This document shows, piece after piece, positions 46,435 through 54,805 of a stretch of DNA of 64,000 bases (position 1 is the stretch's first letter; every line of letters begins with the position of its first letter). The position numbers and the translations under genes were made by a program. This DNA comes from Bradyrhizobiaceae bacterium (GTDB lineage Bacteria > Pseudomonadota > Alphaproteobacteria > Rhizobiales > Xanthobacteraceae). The notes beneath the pieces were generated by a model. It was not told where the DNA came from, did not search any database, and saw only the letters and a program-made list of their open reading frames with translations. The stretch spans positions 1,122,574 through 1,186,573 of the forward strand of contig CP078014.1 of the NCBI GenBank assembly GCA_020544565.1. The letters are read 5' to 3'.

Positions 46435-48138
46435 CTACCGATAGGCTGTCGCTGTTTCCTCCGTGACGTATCCCTGCCGAACATCGTTGGCCAACGTCGC
46501 CGGATCGCGCGCGGCGGCGTTGCCGTACCCGCCGCCGCCGGGTGCCTCGACGACGATCGTCGCGCCGCCCCCGGCCATGAACGACTGCTTGCTGTTCAGC
46601 TTCTGCTCGGTACCGTCCGGCAACCTCACCGCGACCTTCGCCGGCTTCGCGTTCTGGCCGCCGCAGACGCCGAACGGCGCGGAGACGGTGCGTTCGAAGC
46701 AGACCGTCGCATGGCACGTCTCGTCGAGCACGGTCCACGCCCGGCGCACGCCGAGCCCGCCGCGATAACGTCCGGGTCCGCCGCTGTCGTCGACCAATTC
46801 ATAACAGTCGAGCCTGAGCGGGAAGCTGAGTTCGACCACTTCGATCGGCGTGTTCATGGTGTTGGCGATGCCGGCGGAGACCGCATTGATGCCGTCTTTC
46901 GTCGGTCGCGCCCCGATGCCGCCCTTCACGACTTCGTAGCTGACGTAGGGCTGGCCGGTCCGCGCATCCATGCCGCCGAAGGTCACGACTCCCGACGTGC
47001 CCTGCGAACACGCCATCACGTTCGCCGGCAGGAACTGGGCCATCGCGCCGAACATCATGTCGCAGACGCGGTGCGCCATCTCGGTGTTGGCGTAGACCAC
47101 CGGCGAGGGAAACTCGGCGTTGACCACCGAGCCTTTCGGCGCCGTCACCTTGATCGGACGCCATGCCCCCGAGTTGGGAGAAATGAGACTGGTCGGATCG
47201 GCGATCATCTTCAGCGCGCAATACACGCCCGACGCCGTCACCGCGAGCGGCGCGTTGATCGGCCCGCGCACTTTGGGTGAACTGCCGGCGAAATCGACCG
47301 CGATCTGGTCTCCCTTTTTCGTGACCTTCATCCGGATCTTGAAGGGTTTGTCGCCGGTGCTGCCGTCTTCGATAATGCCGTCGCCGTCGCAGATGTCCTC
47401 GAAGATGGCCTCGCCGTCCGGCAGCGCGCTCAGCTGGTGGCGCATCAGCCGTTCGGAGTAGTCCTGGATTTCCTGCATGATGCTGCAGATCGTCCCGGTG
47501 CCGTATTTGGCCGCGAGCGCCTGCAGCCGCGCGCAGGCGCGGCGGTTCGCGGCCACCTGCGCATTGAGGTCGCCCATCCGCTCGTCCGGCGTGCGCACAT
47601 TCGCCATGATGATGGCGTGAATGTCGTTGACCGGCTGTCCCGCCGCGTACAGCCGCACCGGCGGCAGGCGGATGCCCTCGCCGAAGATGCTGGTGACCGT
47701 TCCGTAGCTGCCGGGCGTATCGCTGCCGACGTCGGGCCAGTGCGCGCGCAGACAGGCAAATCCCAGCAGGACGCCATCGTAGTAGGCCGGCGTGACGACG
47801 TTGACGTCGGGCAGATGCGTTCCGCCGAAATACGGATCGTTGTGAATGAAGACATCGCCGTCCCGCATATCGTCGCGGAAAACGGAACAGATCGCCTTGA
47901 CCGCTTCCGGCATCGAACCGAGATGGACCGGGAGGTCCGGCCCCTGCGCGACCATGAAGCCGTGCTGATCGAAGATGCCGCACGAGTAGTCACCGGCGAC
48001 TTTCAGGATCGGCGAGAAGGCGGTCTTCGCGAGGACGATCTTCATCTCCTCGGTCGCCTTGAGCAGGCTGTTCTTGATGATCTCGAAGGTCGCGGGGTCA
48101 AATTTCCCCTGCTGTGCGCCAGGCATCGACTTGTTCAC
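46435..48138 (-). CDS. hyuB: Hydantoinase B/acetone carboxylase alpha-type subunit, 567 aa
   Basis: Large subunit of an ATP-dependent hydrolase or carboxylase of the N-methylhydantoinase/5-oxoprolinase/acetone carboxylase group. Typical segments are EEMKIVLAKTAFSPILKVAGDYSCGIFD, DVFIHNDPYFGGTHLPDV, GPINAPLAVTASGVYCALKMI and GGPGRYRGGLGVRRAW. The GTG at 48138 overlaps the hyuA stop (GTGA) and has GGAG 8 nt upstream, so it is preferred over an ATG four codons later. Works with HyuA; substrate not readable from sequence. Confidence 0.92.
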   Translation of the reverse strand: MNKSMPGAQQGKFDPATFEIIKNSLLKATEEMKIVLAKTAFSPILKVAGDYSCGIFDQHGFMVAQGPDLPVHLGSMPEAVKAICSVFRDDMRDGDVFIHNDPYFGGTHLPDVNVVTPAYYDGVLLGFACLRAHWPDVGSDTPGSYGTVTSIFGEGIRLPPVRLYAAGQPVNDIHAIIMANVRTPDERMGDLNAQVAANRRACARLQALAAKYGTGTICSIMQEIQDYSERLMRHQLSALPDGEAIFEDICDGDGIIEDGSTGDKPFKIRMKVTKKGDQIAVDFAGSSPKVRGPINAPLAVTASGVYCALKMIADPTSLISPNSGAWRPIKVTAPKGSVVNAEFPSPVVYANTEMAHRVCDMMFGAMAQFLPANVMACSQGTSGVVTFGGMDARTGQPYVSYEVVKGGIGARPTKDGINAVSAGIANTMNTPIEVVELSFPLRLDCYELVDDSGGPGRYRGGLGVRRAWTVLDETCHATVCFERTVSAPFGVCGGQNAKPAKVAVRLPDGTEQKLNSKQSFMAGGGATIVVEAPGGGGYGNAAARDPATLANDVRQGYVTEETATAYR

Positions 48139-50210
48139 GACTTTCGCTCCATCCGGACAAATCCCTCTTTGGTCGCCCGCGCCTTCCAGTTGGGCGGCAC
48201 CACGATGGTGCTGTCGAACGACTCGATCACGGCGGGTCCCATCACCACGTCGTCGTGCGCAATGCGCCCGCGCTCGTGAATGTCGCAATCGACGAACCCG
48301 GTTGCACGGAACCAGGCTTTGCGCCGCCCCTTGAGGCTGGCACCGCCGTCGACCGAACGCTGGGAGAATTCGAGATCCGGCAGCTTGCCGATCGCCGTCA
48401 GCCGCAGCGTCACCAGTTGCACCGGCTCGGATGGATTGTGGTGGCCGTAGGTCTGCTGATGCTTGCTGTGGAAGTCGCGCGTCAACCCGGCGATGGTCGC
48501 GGCGGTCACCTTGGCGTCGGCGGTGGAGACGTTGAGTTCATAAGCCTGCCGCGCATACCGCAAGCCCGCGGAGCGGTTGTACTGCCGATCCGCGGCCGCG
48601 ATACCGGCCTGTTCAAGCATGTCGTCGGCATCCCGCTCCATTTCGGCCCAGACCGCTTCCAACTGGTCGTGGTCGATCCGGTCGAGCGCGGCATAGAGCG
48701 TGCGTGAATAGTCCCGGCGGATATCCGCGCCGACAAGGCCGAGGGCCGAGAAGCCGCCCGGAATGGGCGGAACGATGACTTCGGGAATATCGAGCTCGTC
48801 GGCCAGCGCCGCGGCATGAAGCGGCCCCGCGCCGCCGAACGCCATCAGGCCGAAGTCGCGCGGGTCATGCCCGCGCTCGACCGAAACGATGCGCAGCGCT
48901 TCCGCCATCGCATTGTTGACGATGTCGATGACGGCCGCCGCCGCCTCGGTCGCGCCGAGACCCAACGTCTTGCCGATGTGGGTATCGAACGCCTTTGTCG
49001 CGGCGCCGGAATCGATCGACATCCGGCCGCCGAGCAGCGAGCTCTGGTCGAGATAGCCGAGCACGAGGTTGGCGTCCGTCACCGTCGGCCGGGTGCCTCC
49101 CCGCCCGTAACACACCGGACCGGGCTCGGCGCCGGCGCTCGCGGGCCCGACCCGCAATGCCCCGGCCGGGTCCACCCACGCGATGCTGCCGCCGCCGGCG
49201 CTCACTTCCGCGAGATCGATCACCGGCACCCGGACCGGATGCCCCGTTCCGTGCAGCCAGCGGTTCTGGTTGCCCTGGCCGCCGACCTCGTAATCGGAGG
49301 TCGTCTCGACCTCGCTGTCCTTGATCAGGCAGGCTTTTGCGGTGGTGCCGCCCATATCGAAGGACAACAGCGTCGTTTCACCGATCTGCTTGCCGGCCAC
49401 GATGGCGGCGATGACGCCGGCGGCCGGGCCGGATTCGACGATCGCGGCCGGCATCCGCAGCGCTTCCTTGACATCGACGACGCCGCCCGCCGATGCCATC
49501 ACATGCAGCCGCGGCAGGCCAAGCTGCCGGGTCGCCTCTTCCAGTCGCGCCAGATACGATTTCAGCAGCGGCCCGACATAGGCGCATACGGCCGTCGTGC
49601 TGGTGCGCTCGAACTCCTGCACCTCCGGCAGCACCTCGCACGACAGAAACACCGGCATATCGGGCAACGCCGCGCGGATGCGCTCGCCCAGCGCGCGCTC
49701 ATGGTCGCTGTTGAGGAAGGAGAACAGCAGCGTCACCGCGACGGCTTCGTATTTCTCCGCCTTGATGCGCTCGATCAGCGCATCGACCTCGTCCAGCGCA
49801 AGCGGGGTGACAACGTCACCCTGAGCGGAAATCCGCTCGGTGACCTCGAAGCGGCTGGAGCGTGGCACCAGCACCGCGGGGGGATCCTGAAACAGATCAT
49901 AGAGGTCCGCCCGTGCGGAGCGCCGCAGTTCAAGCACGTCGCGAAAACCGCGGGTGGTGATCAGCGCCGCCTTCACGCCCTTTTCCTCAAGGAGCGCGTT
50001 GGTCACGATCGTGGTGGCATGCGACAGCAGCCCGACCTCGTTCGGCGCGACGCCGTATTCCGCGATCGCATCGCGAAGGCCGTTCAGAACGCCCTGTCCG
50101 AAATCCTGCGGGGTGGTAGCTGTCTTGGCGATGCCGAGCTTGCCGGTCGCCTCGTCGACGATGGCGACGTCCGTGAATGTCCCCCCGATATCAATACCAA
50201 TGCGCCACAT
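48135..50210 (-). CDS. hyuA: Hydantoinase A/5-oxoprolinase-type ATPase subunit, 691 aa
   Basis: The ATP-binding actin-fold partner of HyuB: N-terminal IGIDIGGTFTDVAIVD, TTIVTNALLE, VESGPAAGVIAA, LSFDMGGTTAKACLI and GYGRGG-type phosphate loops. First gene of the operon hyuA-hyuB-binding protein-livH remnant and divergent from a TetR regulator across a promoter with two palindromes. The set would take up and open a cyclic amide, hydantoin-like or related substrate; the exact one is unknown. Confidence 0.93.
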   Translation of the reverse strand: MWRIGIDIGGTFTDVAIVDEATGKLGIAKTATTPQDFGQGVLNGLRDAIAEYGVAPNEVGLLSHATTIVTNALLEEKGVKAALITTRGFRDVLELRRSARADLYDLFQDPPAVLVPRSSRFEVTERISAQGDVVTPLALDEVDALIERIKAEKYEAVAVTLLFSFLNSDHERALGERIRAALPDMPVFLSCEVLPEVQEFERTSTTAVCAYVGPLLKSYLARLEEATRQLGLPRLHVMASAGGVVDVKEALRMPAAIVESGPAAGVIAAIVAGKQIGETTLLSFDMGGTTAKACLIKDSEVETTSDYEVGGQGNQNRWLHGTGHPVRVPVIDLAEVSAGGGSIAWVDPAGALRVGPASAGAEPGPVCYGRGGTRPTVTDANLVLGYLDQSSLLGGRMSIDSGAATKAFDTHIGKTLGLGATEAAAAVIDIVNNAMAEALRIVSVERGHDPRDFGLMAFGGAGPLHAAALADELDIPEVIVPPIPGGFSALGLVGADIRRDYSRTLYAALDRIDHDQLEAVWAEMERDADDMLEQAGIAAADRQYNRSAGLRYARQAYELNVSTADAKVTAATIAGLTRDFHSKHQQTYGHHNPSEPVQLVTLRLTAIGKLPDLEFSQRSVDGGASLKGRRKAWFRATGFVDCDIHERGRIAHDDVVMGPAVIESFDSTIVVPPNWKARATKEGFVRMERKS

Positions 50211-50287
50211 CGTCCCGTTTCCGACCCTTTCAGGGCTGGCGCGCGACGCGTTCTGTCGCTGACCTTCCAGCTCTCATTCTTCTATTT

Positions 50288-50342
50288 CGAACGTTCGTTC
50301 AATATAGGGGCGGAGTTTTTCCATCGTCAATTCGAACGTTCG
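50288..50342. promoter_or_regulatory. Two CGAACGTTCG operator palindromes in the hyuA/tetR divergent promoter
   Basis: Perfect 10-bp palindromes at 50288-50297 and 50333-50342, each preceded by TT, are spaced 45 bp centre to centre (a little over four helical turns). They lie in the AT-rich centre of the 235-bp gap between hyuA and the TetR gene. They are the likely binding sites of that TetR protein. Confidence 0.78.
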
Positions 50343-50445
50343 TATATTTTTTCCGTCAGCCGGATTATATGTGGATCGCGGCGCTGCGAAATTGCGCTCG
50401 GCGCCTTCTGTGACTTTAAGTGGAATCCGATTTCAAGTGGAACCC

Positions 50446-51132
50446 ATGGCGCAACGCCCCAAAACCAAACCGAAACCACAGGCCGCTTCAGTGGAAGGCG
50501 AAAGCGCCGAGGCCATTCTCAGGGCCGCCGGCGAATTGTTCGCGCAGCGTGGCTATGCCGCGGTGTCGATGCGGCAGATCGCCACTAAGTCCAAACAGCA
50601 CCTCGCCTCGGCGAATTACTATTTCGGCTCGAAGGCCGGCCTGTTCGAAGCCGTGTTTCTCCGCCGTATCGTTCCGGTCAACAATCGGCGCATCGGACTG
50701 CTGAACGAGCGACGCGCGCACGGAAAGCTGACGCTCGACGGCATTGTCGATTCCTACATCCGGCCGCTGTTCGAGATCGATCACACCACGACCCATCCGT
50801 TTTCGGCCAAGCTGATCATGCAGTTTTCCAAACAACTGCTGTCCAATCCCGACGAGCACAATTATCTGCTCGAATATTACGCGGACGTGTCCCGCACCTA
50901 TATCGATGCGCTGACCACCGGCGGCTTCGGCCTCTCCACCCAGAATGCCGTGTGGGGATACAACTATCTCGTCGCGGTGCTGGTGTTCACGCTGGCCGGC
51001 AAATCGAGCCTGGCCAAACTCGACGAGAGTCTCCTGGCCAGCCTCGACCCCGATGAATCGGACGACGCGACCATCGCGCGGCTGACCCGCTTTATCTGCG
51101 CCGGCCTCGCGGCACTCGGCGAGACCAAATAA
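50446..51132 (+). CDS. TetR-family transcriptional regulator, 228 aa
   Basis: N-terminal helix-turn-helix (AILRAAGELFAQRGYAAVSMRQIATKSKQHLASANYYFGSKAGLFEAVF, roughly residues 22-72) followed by a helical ligand domain. The frame opens at 50371, but the ATG at 50446 gives a normal N-terminus. Transcribed away from the hyuAB operon; it probably represses that operon and itself through the two palindromes, released by a substrate of the pathway. That role is inferred from layout. Confidence 0.9.
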   Translation: MAQRPKTKPKPQAASVEGESAEAILRAAGELFAQRGYAAVSMRQIATKSKQHLASANYYFGSKAGLFEAVFLRRIVPVNNRRIGLLNERRAHGKLTLDGIVDSYIRPLFEIDHTTTHPFSAKLIMQFSKQLLSNPDEHNYLLEYYADVSRTYIDALTTGGFGLSTQNAVWGYNYLVAVLVFTLAGKSSLAKLDESLLASLDPDESDDATIARLTRFICAGLAALGETK

Positions 51133-51350
51133 CCCCGTACTTTCGACAAAACAGCGCGGCCTGCCACGCCAAGCCCATCCCGACCCGACGCCCGACGGCA
51201 GGACGGGATTGCAATGCTGTGCGGCGTCCGGATCCGGTCTGCCCCGGGAACGGGCTACGGCGCCGGCGGTTACCGCCCTGCGACTCCCGGCGCGAGTATC
51301 CGCCAGCATCCCGTGCCCGGAAGCCGTGACGCAATCGAAGGAACCGGTTC

Positions 51351-51500
51351 ATGGATATTCCACTGACTGCCGCCGACCTCTCCTTTGTCCTGTGCGGGCT
51401 GATCGCGACGCTGGGCGCGCTTCTGGTGTGGGCCATTCACACCGCCGACCGCTGGATCGCCGTTCGCAGCCCGGTGAGAATCGAACGCCGCCGCAGATAA
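51351..51500 (+). CDS. Small single-helix membrane protein, 49 aa
   Basis: ATG at 51351 with AAGGA 8 nt upstream; TAA at 51498-51500. The protein (MDIPLTAADL head, one hydrophobic helix at about 11-31, then the basic tail PVRIERRRR) has positive-inside topology with the C-terminus in the cytoplasm. No family is known to me. Support is the ribosome-binding site, codon use and coherent topology. Confidence 0.6.
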   Translation: MDIPLTAADLSFVLCGLIATLGALLVWAIHTADRWIAVRSPVRIERRRR

Positions 51501-51552
51501 GCGCGACGGCGCGAAAGGAGCGAGCGAGAAAACCTGAGAAGGAAGCGTTGGG

Positions 51553-52035
51553 CTATTTGCCGAACGCCATGTCGACGCATTTCATCACTTCGGGCCCGAT
51601 GCCGACGTTGAGGATGATGCATCCCTTGGCGCTCAGGCGCGTGCTGTCGGCGACCCAGATCGCCGTGCCGCCGGAGCCGAAGAAGCCATTGACGTTCGGC
51701 GGCTCGGTCTCGGTGGCGTCGAACACGTAGGACGAATCCTCGGCATAGAACCGCGCCTTCAGCGTGCAGGCGCCGTCCGTATCGACCCTCAGGATTTCCT
51801 TGTTGTCGCGCGTCACCGCAACGCTGACCTGACAGCGATAGAACTCTGAGGTCTTGCTGTTGAAGATATAGGCGAAGGACTTGCAGTTGACGTTCTGCAG
51901 CTTCCCGGCGTTGAGGCCGCGCCCGCAGGCGATGCGCTGGTTGTTGGAAAGTTTGAAATCGTCCGCGCGAACCGCATCATGCCCCGCCATCGCGGCCATA
52001 GCGAGAAAAACAAAGAGTCCGAAAAGCCGCTTCAT
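51553..52035 (-). CDS. Hypothetical secreted protein, 160 aa
   Basis: Signal peptide 1-24 (VRADD), then a mature domain with four cysteines (IACGRG, VNCKSF, YRCQVS, GACTLK) plus two near the end (KGCIIL, MKCVDM), so three disulfides are possible. The beta-rich text (FYAEDSSYVFDATETEPP, GGTAIWVADSTRLSAKG) suggests a small periplasmic fold. No family recognised. The ATG at 52035 has AAGGGAA about 7 nt upstream. Confidence 0.72.
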   Translation of the reverse strand: MKRLFGLFVFLAMAAMAGHDAVRADDFKLSNNQRIACGRGLNAGKLQNVNCKSFAYIFNSKTSEFYRCQVSVAVTRDNKEILRVDTDGACTLKARFYAEDSSYVFDATETEPPNVNGFFGSGGTAIWVADSTRLSAKGCIILNVGIGPEVMKCVDMAFGK

Positions 52036-52165
52036 CGAATGTTCCCTTGCGTCGCGCACAGCGACGTCATCCGCCCGGAGGGCCACGCCACGAAGTGTAG
52101 TGCAGTTGGCTGCCGCAGGCCACCGGCACGGCCGGCTTTCCATCGGACATTGCGCCGGGCGGCGG

Positions 52166-53098
52166 TCACCCGCCCTCGCCCGCGATCTCCCCGCGGACCG
52201 CGCCGGCGTAAAGCCGCGCCTGCGCATCCATCATGGCCCGCAGGCGGCGGGGTCCGGCCTCGCCGTCGGCGGCGTGGCGCACCTCGCGGATGGCGGAGCC
52301 GAGATCGGAAAACACCAGCGTTCCGTCGCAGGCCGGCTTGACCACGCCGTCGATGATGACGCTCCATTCGGCGAGGCCCTGATGGTAGGCGTCGCCGTGG
52401 CCCGCGATCAGTTCGGCGGAACGCACGATGTCCGCCGCCGCCCCAGGCTGTTTCACCAGGCTGCGATCCACCATATGCAGCCAGCGCTCGACCCAGGTCC
52501 GCTCCATCCGGAAGCGCTCGGAGAACGGCCGCGTGATGCGCAGCGCCGCCAGCCCTTTCAGCCGCAGCAGCGTCAATCGGCCGGCCGCGCTGAAGCGCAG
52601 CTTCAGGCTGCGGCCCAGCAGCCGTCCCAGTCGCAGCCGGCGGAAGGCGTTGAGCGCGCGCTCCGCCGCCTGTCGCGGCAGCATGCGGATGATGTCATCC
52701 CAGCGGAATGTCTCGATCCGGTTGCTGGAGCCGGGATCGGGCCTCGCATGCGCGCCTCCCGCCTCGGCCAGCGTCTGCTGCGCGATGCGGATCGGGTCCT
52801 CGAACTGCATGCGCGCCGCCATCAGCCGCGCGAGATCGGCCAGCGCCGGCAGCGTGATCCCGGCGGGGCCGACATAGCGCTCGATCCGGTCGAGATAGAG
52901 CAAGGCGTAATCGGGGTCCTGATAGTCGATCAGCGCGGTCACTGCCTCGGCGACGACCGGCGCGATATCCGCCGGCAGCCGCGCCGACAGCCGCGCCAGC
53001 GCGGCGCGCGCGACGCGCGGGTCGCGGACGTCCTCGCCGAAGTAGCGCTCCTTCAGCAACCGGAACGGCGACGGCGGGACTTTGACCCTCACCTTCAC
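52166..53098 (-). CDS. Free-standing DUF6537-like protein, 310 aa
   Basis: The sequence resembles the DUF6537 region of indolepyruvate-type 2-oxoacid:ferredoxin oxidoreductases: VAEAVTALIDYQDPDYALLYLDRI and RITRPFSERFRMERTWVERW. It has no pyrimidine, TPP-binding or iron-sulfur domain, so it is not that enzyme on its own. The GTG start overlaps the stop of the cyclic-nucleotide-binding gene (GTGA at 53095-53098), tying its expression to that signalling protein. The family call is tentative and the function unknown. Confidence 0.55.
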   Translation of the reverse strand: MKVRVKVPPSPFRLLKERYFGEDVRDPRVARAALARLSARLPADIAPVVAEAVTALIDYQDPDYALLYLDRIERYVGPAGITLPALADLARLMAARMQFEDPIRIAQQTLAEAGGAHARPDPGSSNRIETFRWDDIIRMLPRQAAERALNAFRRLRLGRLLGRSLKLRFSAAGRLTLLRLKGLAALRITRPFSERFRMERTWVERWLHMVDRSLVKQPGAAADIVRSAELIAGHGDAYHQGLAEWSVIIDGVVKPACDGTLVFSDLGSAIREVRHAADGEAGPRRLRAMMDAQARLYAGAVRGEIAGEGG

Positions 53099-53739
53099 GG
53101 CGACGCCGGCGCGGTGCGCTCGGCCAACTGCGCTTCGAGCTTGCCGACGTTCTGGAACAGCCGGGCGCTGACGAGGCGGAGGAAGTAGAAGCCGAAGGCC
53201 GGGTTCTGAACGTAAAGCTCCTGCACCTTCTGGTAGGTCACGCTGAGCACCAGCCCGCCCTCGATGCATTCCAGCGTCTGCGTCCGCTTGTTGGACGGCG
53301 ACAGCATGCCGAGTTCGCCGACGATGGAGCCGGTCGGCAGTTCGATCCCGGACTCCACCAGCCGATAGCGGCCGCTGACGATGTAGTACATCTCCTCGGC
53401 CTTCTCGTGCTTGTAGAACAGCACTTCGCCGGTCCGGCACCGGCGCTCGGTCATGAACGGCTTCAGCCACGCCATCGACAGGTCGCTGTTGACCGACTTC
53501 TTCACGTCGCGCACCAGCAGCAGCATTTCGCGCAGGCGGTAGGCGTTGAGCGGCAGCAGGATCATGTGCAGCGCCATGATCGGATAATGACGGTGCATCA
53601 TCGCGAACACGATCAGCACCACATTGGTGAGGATGCCGAAGATGCGCAGCGGGATCATCGTCCGCATGGTGTAGCCGGCGACCACGAAGGCGGATGCGAT
53701 AAACCCGCCGGCGCCGGAAACAAGCCCTGTCATATCCAT
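53095..53739 (-). CDS. Membrane-anchored cyclic-nucleotide-binding protein, 214 aa
   Basis: Residues about 8-72 form two or three membrane helices (GFIASAFVVAGYTMRTMIPLR, FGILTNVVLIVFAMMH, YPIMALHMILLPLNAYRL). A cNMP-binding domain follows (GEVLFYKHEKAEEMYYIVSG, ELPTGSIVGELGMLS with the phosphate-cassette GEL, KRTQTLECIEGG). There is no DNA-binding helix-turn-helix, so it is not a CRP-type regulator; the layout recalls Popeye-like membrane cAMP receptors. It lies between a cyclase/MBL pair and the DUF6537-like gene, and would sense the neighbouring cyclase's product at the membrane. Confidence 0.85.
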   Translation of the reverse strand: MDMTGLVSGAGGFIASAFVVAGYTMRTMIPLRIFGILTNVVLIVFAMMHRHYPIMALHMILLPLNAYRLREMLLLVRDVKKSVNSDLSMAWLKPFMTERRCRTGEVLFYKHEKAEEMYYIVSGRYRLVESGIELPTGSIVGELGMLSPSNKRTQTLECIEGGLVLSVTYQKVQELYVQNPAFGFYFLRLVSARLFQNVGKLEAQLAERTAPASP

Positions 53740-53843
53740 CGGAAGCGACCTGATGCTGAAAACTGCCGGGCGGCAGTATGCCGTTCCCCGTCGCCGCGAA
53801 CAACGGCTGACGGCCGCCGCGGGGCCGGCGCGCTGCGCCCGGT

Positions 53844-54674
53844 TCAGATGTCGAGGACCAGCCCCTCCCGCGCCACCAGCGTCCCCGGCCGGGCCGCCGC
53901 GGCCGCACCCGCGATGCGGTCCATCTCGGCATCGTCGTGGTCGGGGTCGTGGTGGAACAGGCACAGCTTGGCGACCCCGGCCTCGTCGGCGAGCCGGACC
54001 GCCTGCTGCCAGCTCGAATGGCCCCAGCCGACATGCTCCGGCAGTTCGGCGTCGGTGTAGGTGGCGTCGATGATCACCAGCGAGGCGTCGCGCACCAGCG
54101 CCAGCAGCGCCGGATCGGTCGCGCCGCCGCCGAGTTCGAGGTCGGTGACATAGGCCATCGCCCGGCCGCCATATTCGACGCGGTAGCCGGTCGCGCCGCC
54201 GGGATGGTTCAGCGCGGCGGTGTGGACGGCAATGCCGTGGCGCGGGTGCAGCACCTCGCCGGGATCGAAATCGACGAACTCCACCGTCCCCCGCGCCACC
54301 TCGACCCCGATGGGAAACAGCGGATAGCTCATCAGCCGGCGCACCGCCTCGCGCACGCCGCCGGCGGGCCTGACGTTGCCGGCCCAGACATGCACCCGGT
54401 TGCCCTTGGCGAAGGCCGGCGTGAAGAACGGCAGCCCGATCACGTGGTCGATGTGACAGTGGCTGAGAAACAGATCGATATCGATCAGCCGGGGATCGCC
54501 GGCCAGCGCATTGCCGAGCATGCGCAGTCCCGAACCCGCGTCGAACACCAGGCGGTGCTCGCCGCAGCGGACCTCGACGCAGGACGTATTGCCGCCGTAG
54601 CGCACGGTCTCGGCACCCGGACATGGAATGCTGCCGCGAACACCCCAGAACCGCACGGACATTGTCGTGGACAT
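53844..54674 (-). CDS. MBL-fold protein, candidate cyclic-nucleotide phosphodiesterase, 276 aa
   Basis: N-terminal VRFWGVRGSIPCPG and YGGNTSCVEV mark a well-known MBL-fold branch. The metal motif H72-x-H74-x-D76-H77 (LSHCHIDHVIG) is intact, followed by His in LNHPGG, Asp in YVTDLE and a late His in GWGHSSWQQAV/LFHHDPDHDD. Members are often annotated as class II-like cyclic-nucleotide phosphodiesterases. Its place between a cyclase gene and a cNMP-binding protein supports that, but activity is not proven by sequence. The ATG at 54674 is preferred over a TTG at 54686. Confidence 0.83.
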   Translation of the reverse strand: MSTTMSVRFWGVRGSIPCPGAETVRYGGNTSCVEVRCGEHRLVFDAGSGLRMLGNALAGDPRLIDIDLFLSHCHIDHVIGLPFFTPAFAKGNRVHVWAGNVRPAGGVREAVRRLMSYPLFPIGVEVARGTVEFVDFDPGEVLHPRHGIAVHTAALNHPGGATGYRVEYGGRAMAYVTDLELGGGATDPALLALVRDASLVIIDATYTDAELPEHVGWGHSSWQQAVRLADEAGVAKLCLFHHDPDHDDAEMDRIAGAAAAARPGTLVAREGLVLDI

Positions 54675-54805
54675 GAAAGAACTCAATGAATCTCCGGCAA
54701 GGATGACATGCGGCCGTCATCCTCTCCAAGACGATAGTGAAAGCCGTTCCGCAAAAAAAGACCTTGCCAGCGTGGGCGGCGACCGATAGCGACGCGCCGC
54801 GCGTG

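Noticed and set aside
54700..54723. Hairpin AGGATGAC/GTCATCCT between cyclase and MBL genes
   Set aside because: 8-bp stem with 8-nt loop and no adjacent T-run; too weak to call a terminator.
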